Source: Escarpia spicata (lineage: Eukaryota > Annelida > Polychaeta > Sabellida > Siboglinidae). Taken from it: a stretch of 64,000 nucleotides of DNA. Within the stretch, counting starts at the first letter, position 1. Each line of letters begins with the position of its first letter. A program made the position numbers and the translations under genes. The notes below the pieces were generated by a model. It ran no database searches, had not been told where the DNA came from, and saw only the letters and a list, made by a program, of their open reading frames with translations. The stretch lies in the NCBI GenBank assembly GCA_963995525.1, contig OZ023214.1, forward strand, positions 17,134,514-17,198,513. Direction: 5' to 3'. Below, in pieces: positions 1 through 11,165 of the stretch.

Positions 1-1134
1 ACGAATCTTCTCTTCGTAAATGAAGACTTAACTACCCAAAGAGCCGGGCTACTTTTTGAGCTGCGAAAGTTAAAGAAAGCTGGGAGTATTGCGGACTGCT
101 GGTCGTATAATGGAAACATTTTAATGAAAACCCAGGACATGAAAGTTCGCCAAGCGCTCACGAAGCAAGATCAGTGCTTCGCGACTTCTACGACAGTTGC
201 TTGAACAGTGACAGCTTTTCAGAGCCTTACGCGGCTACACTACGCAGTCCTATTTCACACCTTTTCACTGAGTTAATGTCGGAAGACAAAGACACTTTAT
301 GCTCATAAAAGTATGTTCTTCTTTGTATTTTTATTTGAACAGGTGTACTGTGATACAGTAATACTCTCTACATAACACATATGGATATATACGTATAACA
401 GTTTTTGTGAACTAATGTACTCACGCTGTCTTTATTTTTTAATTTGTTTAATTATTAACCATATTTTTTCCCATTATTATAACATTGTAATATATAGCAA
501 TGAAGAAACAGACGAGTGTGCTATAATAATTATTTGTTTCACACTTATCGCAGCGTTAAAATATTATGGCCGATGTAGAGACTTTGGCTTATACGAATCA
601 CCTGTTTATTTATGCCGCCGTATCACCATAACGGTATTGCTTTATTTTTTACTGTTGTTGTTGACATACTATTTATGAAATTTTTCGTATACAATGTTAT
701 CAACGTGTCCGACTATGCTAGTAATTATTGTATTATAGTAGTCAAATTATGTTCTTTTTGTGTTTTGCAATTAAGCTATTGACTTATAAATTAAAATTGA
801 GATAAAACGAGTTCAATGTTAATAAATAGAGTAGATTTGTATATTGCCCTATAACTTGGGATAAGCTGATATTGTGTAGGTACGTATAAATAAAATATTG
901 TTTATTTTCGTTTCGCCTTGGAACTTCTTTTTGTTCTTATGCTTTACTGTACATAATGATATGATGTCTATCCATACTCACTCACCAGTAAAAATAATGT
1001 GTATAATTCTATCACGAAATGTGGAAGTTAATGGAAATGCATTGTTCATATGTATCTATCACAACATATTACATATTGTATATCCGTTTAACTACGTCAA
1101 TTTCATCAAACGTACCGTCCATGTTATACAAAAC
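1..1134. other. AT-rich intergenic DNA, no gene seen
   Basis: AT-rich sequence without a recognisable gene. The longest open frames are under 90 codons and have low-complexity, hydrophobic translations typical of random AT-rich DNA. No repeat boundary was recognised before the target duplication at 1135. Confidence 0.5.
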
Positions 1135-1146
1135 TGTAAATCAAAT
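1135..1146. repeat. Target-site duplication, left copy
   Basis: TGTAAATCAAAT here is repeated exactly at 1882-1893. The two copies bracket the fold-back element at 1147-1881, so it was inserted as a unit into a staggered break. Confidence 0.85.
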
Positions 1147-1226
1147 TACTGAACATTCTTCAGGATAGTTCGTTTTCAAATTCGAAACTTTCATTTTTCA
1201 TATCCAAGAATCATGTTAAATTACCT

Positions 1227-1270
1227 GGTAGAGGCTTTCGTTGACGTGTCACGTCGACTTCATCAGTACC
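1227..1270 (-). ncRNA. Hammerhead-ribozyme-like motif (insertion 1, left arm)
   Basis: On the minus strand, GGTA is followed by CTGATGA, a stem-loop (GACGT-GAC-ACGTC flanked by GT/AC), GAAA, then GCCTC and TACC. CTGATGA and GAAA are the conserved catalytic core. GGTA/TACC would form stem I, with a very short stem III and a CUC cleavage site. One extra A follows CTGATGA and one C/A mismatch lies in stem II. PLEs are known to carry such minimal hammerheads. Activity is inferred, not shown. Confidence 0.65.
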
Positions 1271-1627
1271 TATGACGCTGAATGACGTCATCGTACACGT
1301 GAGGCAGTTCGTAATTGCCCTCGTCTCTGTTGATGGGTGTTTGGGTTTTTCTGATCCAGATTGCTTCCTTGATTTGCCGAATTCTTCTGTTGGGTTCTTT
1401 GTCAACAATTTTCACTCCCTCCCAGTCTATGATATGGTTTTCAGTTGTCGCATGGTCTGTAAGGGCGGATTTATTGATGGTAGACATCAATCTTTTTTTC
1501 CGCTCCTTGTGTATTTCTCATTTTTCGTGTTGTCTACGTCCTTTCTGTGTTCCTCCAGTCTTGTTTTGAGTAGTCTTCCTGTCTCCCCAATGTATTCCCC
1601 ACCACAATTCTTGCACGGTATTTGGTA
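1263..1627 (-). pseudogene. GIY-YIG endonuclease fragment of a Penelope-like element
   Basis: Minus-strand remnant of the C-terminal endonuclease of a PLE protein. From 1627 downward one frame reads IPCKNCGGEYIGETGR, which carries the zinc-binding-like C-x2-C and the GIY-YIG core seen in canonical PLEs. The frame is lost at an A-run near 1495. A second frame (1490-1263) continues with SALTDHA, HIIDW, IKEAIWIR and the INRDEG motif before a stop. In PLEs this domain nicks the target DNA. The reverse transcriptase is absent and the frame is broken, so the fragment is non-functional. The right arm (1627-1790, +) repeats only the last part (WEGVK to INRDEG). Confidence 0.8.
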
Positions 1628-1789
1628 TCACAGACTGGGAGGGAGTGAAAATTGTTGACAAAGAACCCAACAGAAGAATTCGACAAATCAAGGAAGCCAT
1701 CTGGATCAGAAAAACCCAAACACCCATCAACAGAGACGAGGGCAATTACGAACTGCCTCACGTGTACGATGACGTCATTCAGCGTCATA

Positions 1790-1833
1790 GGTACTGATGA
1801 AGTCGACGTGACACGTCAACGAAAGCCTCTACC
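1790..1833 (+). ncRNA. Hammerhead-ribozyme-like motif (insertion 1, right arm)
   Basis: Exact inverted copy of the motif at 1227-1270. GGTA is at 1790-1793, CTGATGA at 1794-1800, the stem II hairpin at 1802-1820, GAAA at 1821-1824 and TACC at 1830-1833. It lies just downstream of the endonuclease remnant, in the position expected for the PLE terminal region. Confidence 0.65.
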
Positions 1834-1881
1834 AGGTAATTTAACATGATTCTTGGATATGAAAAATGAAAGTTTCGAATT

Positions 1882-1893
1882 TGTAAATCAAAT
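1882..1893. repeat. Target-site duplication, right copy
   Basis: TGTAAATCAAAT, identical to 1135-1146, directly follows the right arm of the fold-back insertion. Confidence 0.85.
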
Positions 1894-1984
1894 GGCTCTT
1901 GATAAACTATTTCTGACATATTTAGGATGTATACAAAATAAAAGTTTAAGGGCATGTTAGATATAAATGATACTGAGATTAAAC

Positions 1985-4733
1985 TACAAATAATACGTTG
2001 CTCGTCTTCGCCAAGAAAAACAAAGATCGGTTTAGTATCTTAAGCACAAATAGACAATCCTTAAATTCAAAATTTAGTGAATGAGAGGCATTTGTAGAAG
2101 AACTAGATCGTCTACACTTAAAATTTAATGTAATATGTTTACAAGAGTCATGGAGAGCGGAAGGCGATGATTAGCATGAAAGCATGAAATTAAATCAGAC
2201 GAAATTTACAACAAACTTGATAAAATCCCAAATGCTGATCCAAATTTAAATTATGATATAATAATTTATATAAAGAGATTCTACAGTCTAAAAATAAGCA
2301 CATGCCAAGCAAATTAGTAACATTGATAAATACAAGCAAAACAAATCTGCGTGGATTACTCAGGATTTGCTCAAGTCAATTAGGTACCGAGATAAACTTG
2401 ATAAACAATTAAAATTAACTAACCCAAATTCACCAAACCATGAAACAATTAGCATTAACCTCAAAACGTATAATGGAATATTAAGGAAAAGCATTCGTGC
2501 AGCAAACAAAACAAATCTATTTTGAATCATGTTTTAATCGGTACAAAAACGATATAATAAATACTTGGAAAACTATAAATAATTGTCTCTCTAAAAAAAC
2601 TAAAACACAACAAAAATTATCAACATTTGTTATAAAAAATGATGTAAGATTAACAGATAAAAAGCATTGCTAATAAATGTAATGTTATGACAATAAAACT
2701 TAAATTTTATTTAAATAAACACATATATATGATGTTTAGATTCCATAACATTGATTAAGAATCAGTAAAGAAAACGATACAAAGTCTTCCTACAAAAACA
2801 ACTGTGGATTTGATGGTATTCCTTCAAAATTAATAAAAAAATAATTGAGCCCGCAATAGGTAAACCATTAACTATATTAATAAATCAAGTGTTAAACACA
2901 GGGATTTTACCTGATAAACTCAAAATTGCCACAGTAATTCCTATATTTAAGAAAGCTGATCCAACATTATTCAAAATTTATTGGCCCATTTCTCTACTTC
3001 CAACGATCGCTAATGTAATAGAGAAATTATTGTTTATTAAGTTATCAGCATATTTTAATGATACCAATCTGCTTTTTGATAATATGTACGATTTAAACCT
3101 AAACGTTCAACTGAATGCGCGGCATTAAAATTAGTAGATAGAATCATAACGTAAATGGATAAAAATGACGTTCCGATTAAATATTTCACGATCTTTCTAA
3201 ATCTTTTCACACTACTGACCACACCATTTTATTAAATAAATTGCGATATTATGGCATTGACGATGCAGCTCTACTTTTGTTCAAACATTATTTAAACAAT
3301 CGGAAGCAGTATGTTGAAATTTAAGAAATAAAGTATGACATTCTTCCAATAGCAGTTGGTGTCCCACAAGGTTCAATCCTTGGGCCGTTGTTATTTATTA
3401 TATAAATATTTATATATAAATGACTTCTCACAATTTAGTAGCATATTTGAGTTTATAATGTATGCAGGTGACATCACGTTATTTACTACTATACCATCTT
3501 TAAGTGATAGTATACAATATAACACAATTAAATCTTTACTAAACAGTGAACTCTCCAAAGTTGTTGAGTGGCTAAGTATAAATAAACTATCACTAAATAA
3601 AATTAAACATAAATATATGATTTTTCATTTCCCCAATAAAGGTATACAACCCTTTACACTTAAAATAGATAATACATATATTGACAAAAATGATGAATTT
3701 AATTTCCTAGGGTTAACCCTGGATTCAAATTTAAATTGGAAAAGACAAACAGCAACAGTTTCTAATAAAATTGTGCTAAAATGATTGGTATATTAAATAG
3801 CAAAAAATATGTATAACCTTTAGAAATACAAATGTTACATGAATCGTTAATATTATCTCATATAAACTATTGTATTATGGCATGGGGATACAAAGGAAAC
3901 ATATTGATGAAAATTCAGCTGTTCGTATAATAACGTCAAGTTGATACAAATCTCGCACAAGCCACTTTTTAAACAACTTAATTTGTTAAAAATAGAAGAT
4001 CAATTAAAATTACAAGAATTAAAATTTCACTTTAAATACGTTCACAGAAACCTAACTGTTTACTTATTAAACTGGCAGATTACATCAAATGTTAATGTAC
4101 GCTATCATGACACACGGAAATCTAAAATTATACATACTGCCAGAACTAAACATGAATTTGCAAAACAATGTCTTAAATATAACTTGCCATATATTATAAA
4201 CGACACTCACGAAATAGTGAAAGAAAAGATATATACTCATAGCCTGCGAGGCTTTGCAATTTACACTAAAATGTTCTCCTGAAAAAATACAAAGATGCAT
4301 GTACACTTCTAAATAAAAAAAACCGTAATTGTTAATAAATGGACGATAATTTTAGAAGTCAAGTGCATACACAATTTTGATTATGTCAGCCGCTATAAAG
4401 AACATTTACTGCCACATATAATTCACACGATTGTATAATTTAGATAGACACAAAAAACTAGAAAGGCCATCATATATTGAAAACAAATATTTGTTATATA
4501 ACTGCGGATAGCGACAATAGGTCTTAATCGGAGCCACTGACCCCTTATTTGTCATAAAATTAAAAGGTGATTTTTCTGTTAATTAATTATTATACTGGTT
4601 TAAAAAATGGTATACACACATTATTGTGTATGCATGTCTATTTAATTTGTGTAAATGTATACACCTGATATGTTTATTGTGTGAATATTTGTTATATTTT
4701 GGGGTCAAAATAAACTTCTTGTTCTTGTTCTTC
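1985..4733 (+). mobile_element. LINE A, decayed CR1/L2/Jockey-type non-LTR retrotransposon
   Basis: A near full-length but heavily mutated LINE. It runs from an endonuclease-like region (about 2030-2170) through a linker (2290-2650) and reverse transcriptase (2780-3790) to a C-terminal region (3830-4282) and an AT-rich 3' UTR. The 3' end is marked by AATAAACTTC followed by a (TTCTTG)n-type tail at about 4710-4733, the usual simple-repeat tail of this group. The 5' boundary is approximate. Confidence 0.8.
2030..4282 (+). pseudogene. LINE A ORF2 remnant (endonuclease and reverse transcriptase)
   Basis: Broken polyprotein gene with many stops and frameshifts. At 2090-2150 the translation resembles the start of an apurinic-type endonuclease (EELDRLHLKFNVICLQESW). 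Around 2889-3060 it gives the reverse transcriptase finger motif (VIPIFKKADP, then PISLLP). At about 3356-3420 it gives GVPQGSILGP, followed one frame over by YINDF. The catalytic FADD box is replaced by YAGD at about 3460, so the enzyme would be dead even with the frame intact. The segment 3941-4282 has the HDTR-type C-terminal region of these ORFs. Confidence 0.8.
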
Positions 4734-7213
4734 ATTTCTATATTGCATTGTTTTTATAACGTTTGTACTTTTTCTTGCTTGAGCCTCGAAGTACGAATGC
4801 AAAATTGTCATAGTTTTATCTGCATGTTGTTCCTGTCGTCAAAATAACAAATGTTCAACAATTAAATGCTTGAATCACCGTCTTTGGCATACACTGGTGC
4901 CGCACGGCGTAATAAACGGTGAATAAAACGCTTGTTAAGCAAAACAGTTTAGCAAATTACTTGTAACGTATACTTTTTAACTTGGTGCTTAACGTTTGAT
5001 GTTATTGTAATGTTTTAACAACATTGTCAAACAGTATTCGTAAAAAGTATTATTATTATCATATTTGCAAAATTTCAATTGAATGACGTTATAAATCAGT
5101 AAATGCTTCTAAATCAAGTTTACTGGGTTAATATTAAATATACTTGCCCGAATGCTTTTATTGCACCAAATCTGCCTTGGCCACGCTTCAACGTGTATAA
5201 TAAAATCATTAAACGTATTCGACATTCCGGTGGAGGAAGAAAACGAACATCTTTGTTTAACCACAAGTTCGTGATCCTATTGTGGAATCGATCCTTGATA
5301 CCATACAGATGCGCTGGACAGACAGCGGCCCACGTTAGCTTGACCCATCCTCGCGCGCCAGAGGTCGCTGCTGCTGATTACGTCAGTGCCAGCCAGCAGT
5401 ACCCCCTGGCTGATCGCTTTGCGAAACTCTGAATTTAAGCTCAGCCTATGAAATCGTTCACTAGATCAGTAGAGGTAGGCAGGTCCAGTGGTCATAATAA
5501 ACTAATTTCAACCAACCGTGGCTCGTGTTACATGCAAGGAGGTAGAAGCAATTATTCGAATACACAATGCCGCTCAGCTGCTCGTGCTAATGGGCGAACG
5601 GGTCATTATATACTGGGATTCCCAGAAGTCATGTATCCGTCTTCTCACGGGTGATGCAGCCGCGACTGGCGAAGTCAATTACTAGTTTGACTCAGTTAAC
5701 TTCCGCACTTCGAGTAGAGGATCAGCCAGGGCTAGTTTTGCATGGCGAACAGCCCTGGCTTGCGAGGATGGCTTGACCACTTGACCACAAGTGGTCTTCT
5801 ACACATAATTAATCCAAGCACATGACTCCATGGACGGCTGTATCAGTCGCAAATTAAACGCTGTCGTGATTATGTCAGTGGTCGTTTCTAGCAAACCAAT
5901 CTTTGATTGGAAACTACAGCCAATGACAAATGTCAAACCAAAGTAGCTAGGGGGGTTTGACGGGTAAATGGGAAACACGAACACAAGAACGCACCGTATA
6001 CATTAACAAGGTACGGTATCTAGTAATGTGAGGCCGAGATAAAAACCGATGTCATGTATACCTTGACAAACGTGTTACTATTCAGCTTGGTCTAACAAAC
6101 ACAAGTTGAGAATGTTATGAAAAAAGGCCGGAAAATGTCAAGCGAGCATGCAGGAATTAGGCAGAATGATGTGGTCATTGTGTGTCTCAGTGTTGTGAGA
6201 CCGGTTCTGGAATACGAAGGACCTGTTTGATACAACCAGTTGCGACATTCCTTATCAGAGAGTGTAGAAACGATACCCTGGTGTAAGTTATGCTGAGTTA
6301 TGTTGTTCTGCAGACTTGAAAGAAAGACTGCGTCGTCTGTGTGAAAAGTATTTCAATTTGATAAAAGTTAGCACACACATACTAGCAGTATGAAATCATA
6401 CTAACAAAATGCTCGTCGCCTGACCTGATGCCTTGGTGGAAGAGAGTTGTGAAAGTAATATTTACAAAATGTTAGAGAACCCAGAGTATCGTTACATAAA
6501 CACCATAACGGGTTCGTAGATACTTGTTGTTTGTTCAAAATGACGAATAGAATGTGAAATTCACGTCAATCGATAGGCCCTAGTCGCGATTGTGTAGAAT
6601 TGTCAAATAATATTCGTATTACTATGCTATTGACATGAGGGTAGACATTAGCATTATTGTGTTTGCGTCTACGTCATGATGCCAAGTATATGCCGTTTTC
6701 GCGGTTTTGCCGCACGCGCGTGGTTCCTGCAATAGTTAGGTTACGTTTTACGTATTACACGCACCTTACGTTTTACGTACGTATTACACGCACATTACAT
6801 TTTATGTTGAGAACCGTTAAGTAACAAACTGATTTACCCCATAAAGGTGTTTTGATATATAAAGGTGTCTTGGCACGTCCTATTCTAGGGGGTCGAAGAT
6901 TAATCCCTGAAAGTTTAACCGACATACCCAAGCTCGTTTATAATAAGATACTACCTCACAAAACATATCGCTTATGATATTAGACAGTTTACTATGAACA
7001 CATGGCTAATAATCCAGGCAAGTATTGGAATGATAACCCATGTACGAGCGAACAACAGATGAAACCTACTGTCAAAGAGAGATCATTCTCGCTACGAGAG
7101 ATCGGTGATCGTGACTGCGCAAAGAAACAAACTCACAAAACACGCATTGAGCGTGAGATCACTATGCCCATGCGAGACATAGAAAGAGACGCGCAACTGT
7201 CAACACGATCAGA
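4734..7213. other. Intergenic DNA, no gene seen
   Basis: No convincing coding region. The longest frames (5103-5432 and 5448-5654, +) lack recognisable domains. A short tandem duplication of about 28 bp built on ACGTTTTACGTATTACACGC lies at 6735-6800. A frame of 137 codons at 7002-7415 (+) runs through the CA-rich tract and is not supported as a gene. Confidence 0.45.
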
Positions 7214-7290
7214 GACTTGTGAGACACACACACACACACCCACACACGCATACAGGCACGCCCGCACGCCCGCACACGCACGCACACACG
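7214..7290. repeat. CA/CG-rich microsatellite
   Basis: Imperfect (CA)n tract grading into GCACGCCC-type units. Confidence 0.85.
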
Positions 7291-7689
7291 TGTTGTCTCA
7301 CAACCAGATCAAGTGTTTCCCACTATCTTGTCCACCGACGAAAACAACGTTTACAGCTGCCCATACTCCATCTGGTTTAGCCGTGATATATCACGTTGTG
7401 CCTGAGCTTTCCTGATATTTATATTGCAAAATAGGACACCGTCTGCACAATATGTCCACGTTTTCTCATTCTAGACCATTGTAAACAAGTGCTTGGTGAT
7501 GTTTTGCATTTATCGCGTAAAATAAATCGCATATAAACTAAAAGAGAAAAACAACAAAATAATAATTATGTTAGGCACGTAATCATGGAAAGTGAAAAAG
7601 GCCTGTTCAGGTCCATCAACAATCACCACTATAGTTAATTTGTTGTGAAACATTTTAATATGTTTAACCTTTTGATGTGCGATAAAACA

Positions 7690-8557
7690 TATACATTCTT
7701 TAGTGATGATGGACACAATAAATAACACATTCCTTAGCGATGATGGACACAATAAATATTACATTCTATAGTGATGATGGACACAATAAATAACACATTC
7801 CTTAGCGATGATGGACACAATAAATACTACATTCTTTAGTGATTATGGACACAATAAATACTACATTCTTTAGTGATTATGGACACAATAAATAACACAT
7901 TCTTTATCGATGATGGACACAATAAATACTACATTCTTTAGTGATGATGGACACAATAAATAATACATTCCTTAGTGATGATGGACACAATAAATACTAC
8001 ATTCTTTAGTGAAGATGGGCACAATAAATACTACATTCTTTAGTAATGATGGACACAATAAATACTACATTCTTTAGTAATGATGGACACAATAAATACT
8101 ACATTCTTTAGTGATGCTGGACACAATAACTAATACATTCCTTAGCGATGATGGACACAATAAATACTACATTCTTTAGTGATTATGGACACAATAAATA
8201 ACACATTCATTAGCGATGATGGACACAATAAATACTACATTCTTTAGTGATTATGGACACAATAAATAACACATTCATTAGCGATGATAGACACAATAAA
8301 TACTACATTCTTTAGTGACGATGGGCAAGAGAACTAATGCATTCTTTAGCAATGGTGGATGCAATCATTAATATATTCTTCAGTGTCGATGGACACAGCA
8401 ACTACTACATTCTTTAGGGACGATAGACACAATAACTAACACACTCTTTGGTAATGATGGACACAAGAACTAATACATTCTTTAGTGATGAAGGACACAA
8501 TAACTAATACATTGTTTGGTGATAAAGGTCACACTAACTAATACATTCACACGACCT
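7690..8557. repeat. 34-bp satellite array, about 25 units
   Basis: Tandem units of the form ACATTCTTTAGTGATGATGG followed by ACACAATAAATACT, 34 bp per unit. Units alternate between variants (CTTTAGTGAT and CCTTAGCGAT). They are near-identical on the left and degrade to the right of about 8310, where AATAAATACT becomes AACTAATAC. The unit is rich in AATAAA, giving a cluster of polyadenylation-like hexamers on the plus strand. No coding capacity. Confidence 0.9.
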
Positions 8558-9156
8558 GCCACGGGGACGACACCGTTCACATCTGCGCCATTAATGGTTG
8601 GCTACATGATGCGGCGGTCTCTAAAGCTCTTGCAATTTAATTAGGACATGCTCACAAGAACAAGGCCTCCCGTCAGGCAGACCAGCTGCAGTCGCTTCCT
8701 AAGCCATTATCCTCACGACACTGCACCTATCAGTGTGAGTGTAAGGACCCTTGGCAGAGGCGCTAACCCGATTATGGAGATATTTGATAGGTAGGATAGA
8801 CTAACAGATTGGGCAGGTAATGCAGGTTATTGGATGACTGAACCTGATGTCTCTGGTGCTATTGAGTAGAAATGTCAAGTCTGCTAAGGTCGGGTCCCAT
8901 CGAATATCATAGGAGAACTATTGGACACTATCTAACACCGTCGAATATTATCGGACATTACCAGCTATGACCTAACACTGCCGAGTACCATCGGACAGAT
9001 CCGGTATCAAAGGACACCATCCTGTATAATAAGAGAGCACATGATATCATCGGATATCATCAGACACCACGTGGTATCGTCGGGCGATATCGGGTTTCTT
9101 CGCACAACATCGGGATTCATCGGACACTAATATACATCATCGATCACCACAGTACA
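8558..9156. other. Intergenic DNA with a degenerate ATCATCGGACAC-like repeat
   Basis: Sequence 8560-8870 shows nothing recognisable. From about 8890 to 9140 the sequence repeatedly approaches TATCATCGGACACCA at irregular spacing of roughly 15-30 bp. This looks like an old, strongly diverged short tandem repeat. Confidence 0.5.
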
Positions 9157-9202
9157 TTGATCGAGTCTTTCAGATTTGTTATTATTTCTCATACTCATCT
9201 TC

Positions 9203-9714
9203 GTAGTCATCATCACCACCACCACCGTTACTACCACCGCCATTACCAACACCACCACCGTTACTACCACCGCCATTACCAACACCACCACCGTTACTAC
9301 CACCGCCATTACCAACACCACCACCGTTACTACCACCGCCATTACCAACACCACCACCGTTACTACCACCGCCATTACCAACACCACCACCGTTACTACC
9401 ACCGCCATTACCAACACCACCACCGTTACTACCACCGCCATTACCAAACCACCACCGTTACTACCACCGCCATTACCAAACCACCACCGTTAATACCACC
9501 GCCATTACCAATACCACCACCGTTACTACCACCGTCATTACCAACACCACCACCGTTACTACCACCGCCTTTACCAATACCACCACCGTTACTACCACCG
9601 TCATTACCAACACCACCACCGTTACTACCACCGCCATTACCAATACCACCACCGTTACTACCACCGTCATTACCAACACCACCACCGTTACTACCACCGC
9701 CTTTACCAATACCA
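9203..9714. repeat. 33-bp minisatellite, about 15 units
   Basis: Units of 33 bp built on CACCACCACCGTTACTACCA. The left half is uniform. The right half (from about 9490) alternates CCATTACCAATACC, TCATTACCAACACC and CTTTACCAATACC, giving a 66-bp or longer superunit. The period is a multiple of three and the units lack stops, so long histidine/tyrosine- or proline/leucine-rich open frames appear in several frames. These are by-products, not genes. Confidence 0.9.
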
Positions 9715-10047
9715 CTAACGCGGAGCGCGTTAACGCAGTTATTAGAACATCGGACTCTCAACTGAGAGAACCCGGGTTCGAATCCTGTGATTCCGTTTCG
9801 AACCCTGGGCACATTTGCTAACTTCACGTTGCTCCAGCTCACTCGGCTGTACCTGGCTGATAAACTGTGGTGGATATTTGTGTGCGAATACTCTTCGCGC
9901 TTGAATCGCAACATGGCTGAACGCTTCGCAGAGAAGTCGAGATGGTATTCGATCGAACAGGTATGCCAGGGAGAAAAGTGTAACGGTTTTTGAGCACTCC
10001 TAATGACTGGATATCGCGCTGTATAAGAACTTGCCTTTACTTTACTA
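9715..10047 (+). mobile_element. tRNA-derived SINE, plus copy
   Basis: The head carries a tRNA-like region with a B box (GGGTTCGAATCC at about 9773) after an anticodon-like stem (GGACTCTCAACTGAGAG). A central body and a tail with GCGCTGTATAAGAACTTGCC and (TTTAC)n follow. A second copy lies reversed at 33199-33530, which fixes the family and its end. The SINE abuts the 33-bp minisatellite on the left, and the sequence after it (CACCACCGTCATT) again resembles the minisatellite, so it probably inserted into or at the edge of that array. Confidence 0.8.
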
Positions 10048-10619
10048 TCACCACCGTCATTTCAACCATCATTAACATCACATGGATCCACCACCACCCA
10101 CATCCCACCAGTTTGACACAAACAAACTATGACGAACGTTTCAACGTCGCGATCGAGTCGACCTTTTATCCACTATGTCGGCTATTCTACAAATGTCATA
10201 TTTAGGTGTCTGGCTCATTTGGTTCACCCATCCACATTAGAGACCTTACATAGAGTATCGCCACATGGGTTCGTGACACGGGAGTAACTGAATCCAGCGT
10301 GGACATGTATGACTAAACGCCGAGTTATGTTCGTATATCTTCGGTTTGCTTTTATTTGCAGTGGGAGTGTCTCTGGCCCAAAAGAAAAATCCGGTTAGAA
10401 AGATAATTTAGCTCCGGAAGTTATGAGCAAGAATGTCCAACGATGTCGATTGATTCGAGTGTTCAACTAGTTTTAGTTGAATATTACACGACAGCGGAAC
10501 TTATAAGTGGATTAACGCGTTAATCGGTGTGACTAGCTCCGTGCCAAGAAGTAACTATAAATATGTATGATAACGGTGTGCGTTACTACGGCGAAACATC
10601 GTGTGTGGTATTATATTGT
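10048..10619. other. Intergenic DNA, no gene seen
   Basis: Starts with a few minisatellite-like CCACCACC motifs (to about 10110). The remainder shows no recognisable feature. Confidence 0.45.
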
Positions 10620-11165
10620 TTGTATGACCTCATGTCTAGGGCCAGTGTGACATTATGTCCTTGTATGTACGACCTCACGTCTAGGGTCAGTGTGACATTA
10701 TGTCCTTGTATGTACGACCTCACGTCTAGGGCCAGTGTGACATTATGTCCTTGTATGTACGACCACACGTCTGGGGCCAGTGTGACATTATGTCCTTGTA
10801 TGTACGACCTCACGTATAGGGCCAGTGTGACATCATGTACCTGTATGTACGACCACACGCCTGGGGCCAGTGTGACATTATGTCCTTGTATGTACGACCT
10901 CACGTATACGGCCAGTGTGACATTATGTCCTTGTATGTACGACCACACGTCTGGGGCCAGTGTGACATTATGTCCTTGTATGTACGACCTCACGTCTAGG
11001 GCCAGTGTGACATCATGTCCCTGTATGTACGACCACACGCCTGGGGCCAGTGTGACATTATGTCCTTGTATGTACGACCACACGTATGGGGCCAGTGTGA
11101 CATCATGTCCTTTTATGTATGACATGTCTGGGGCCAGTGTGACATTAAGTCTTTGTCTGTATAAC
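10620..11165. repeat. 45-bp minisatellite, about 12 units
   Basis: Units of 45 bp built on TGTATGTACGACCTCACGTC then TAGGGCCAGTGTGACATTATGTCCT. Two main variants (CCTCACGTCTAGG and CCACACGTCTGGG) are interspersed. The period is divisible by three, and one frame on each strand stays open through the whole array (a 206-codon frame at 10563-11183 + and 194 codons at 10586-11170 -). No signal peptide, splice context or known repeat protein was recognised, so it is treated as a non-coding minisatellite. Confidence 0.85.

Larger units (their letters stand above)
1147..1881. mobile_element. Fold-back Penelope-like element insertion 1
   Basis: This 735-bp insertion consists of two inverted copies of the 3' part of a Penelope-like element (PLE). 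The left copy reads on the minus strand (about 1147-1627) and the right copy on the plus strand (about 1627-1881). Sequence 1179-1432 is almost the reverse complement of 1627-1881. The copies meet head to head near 1627 at a short shared TATCA/TGATA. The PLE identity rests on a GIY-YIG endonuclease fragment in the left arm. The left arm ends in TACTGAACATTC, while the right arm stops about 31 bp earlier in the element at GTTTCGAATT. Perfect 12-bp target duplications flank the whole. A second insertion with the same two ends lies at 36408-36655. It is non-autonomous, because no reverse transcriptase domain is present. Confidence 0.85.

Noticed and set aside
9127..9765. His/Tyr-rich and Pro/Leu-rich ORFs (for example 202 codons, +)
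   Set aside because: Produced by the 33-bp minisatellite in several frames and on both strands at once.
9727..9790. Functional tRNA gene
   Set aside because: The tRNA-like head lacks a foldable acceptor stem and is followed by a SINE body and (TTTAC)n tail. A second copy at 33199-33530 confirms a SINE.
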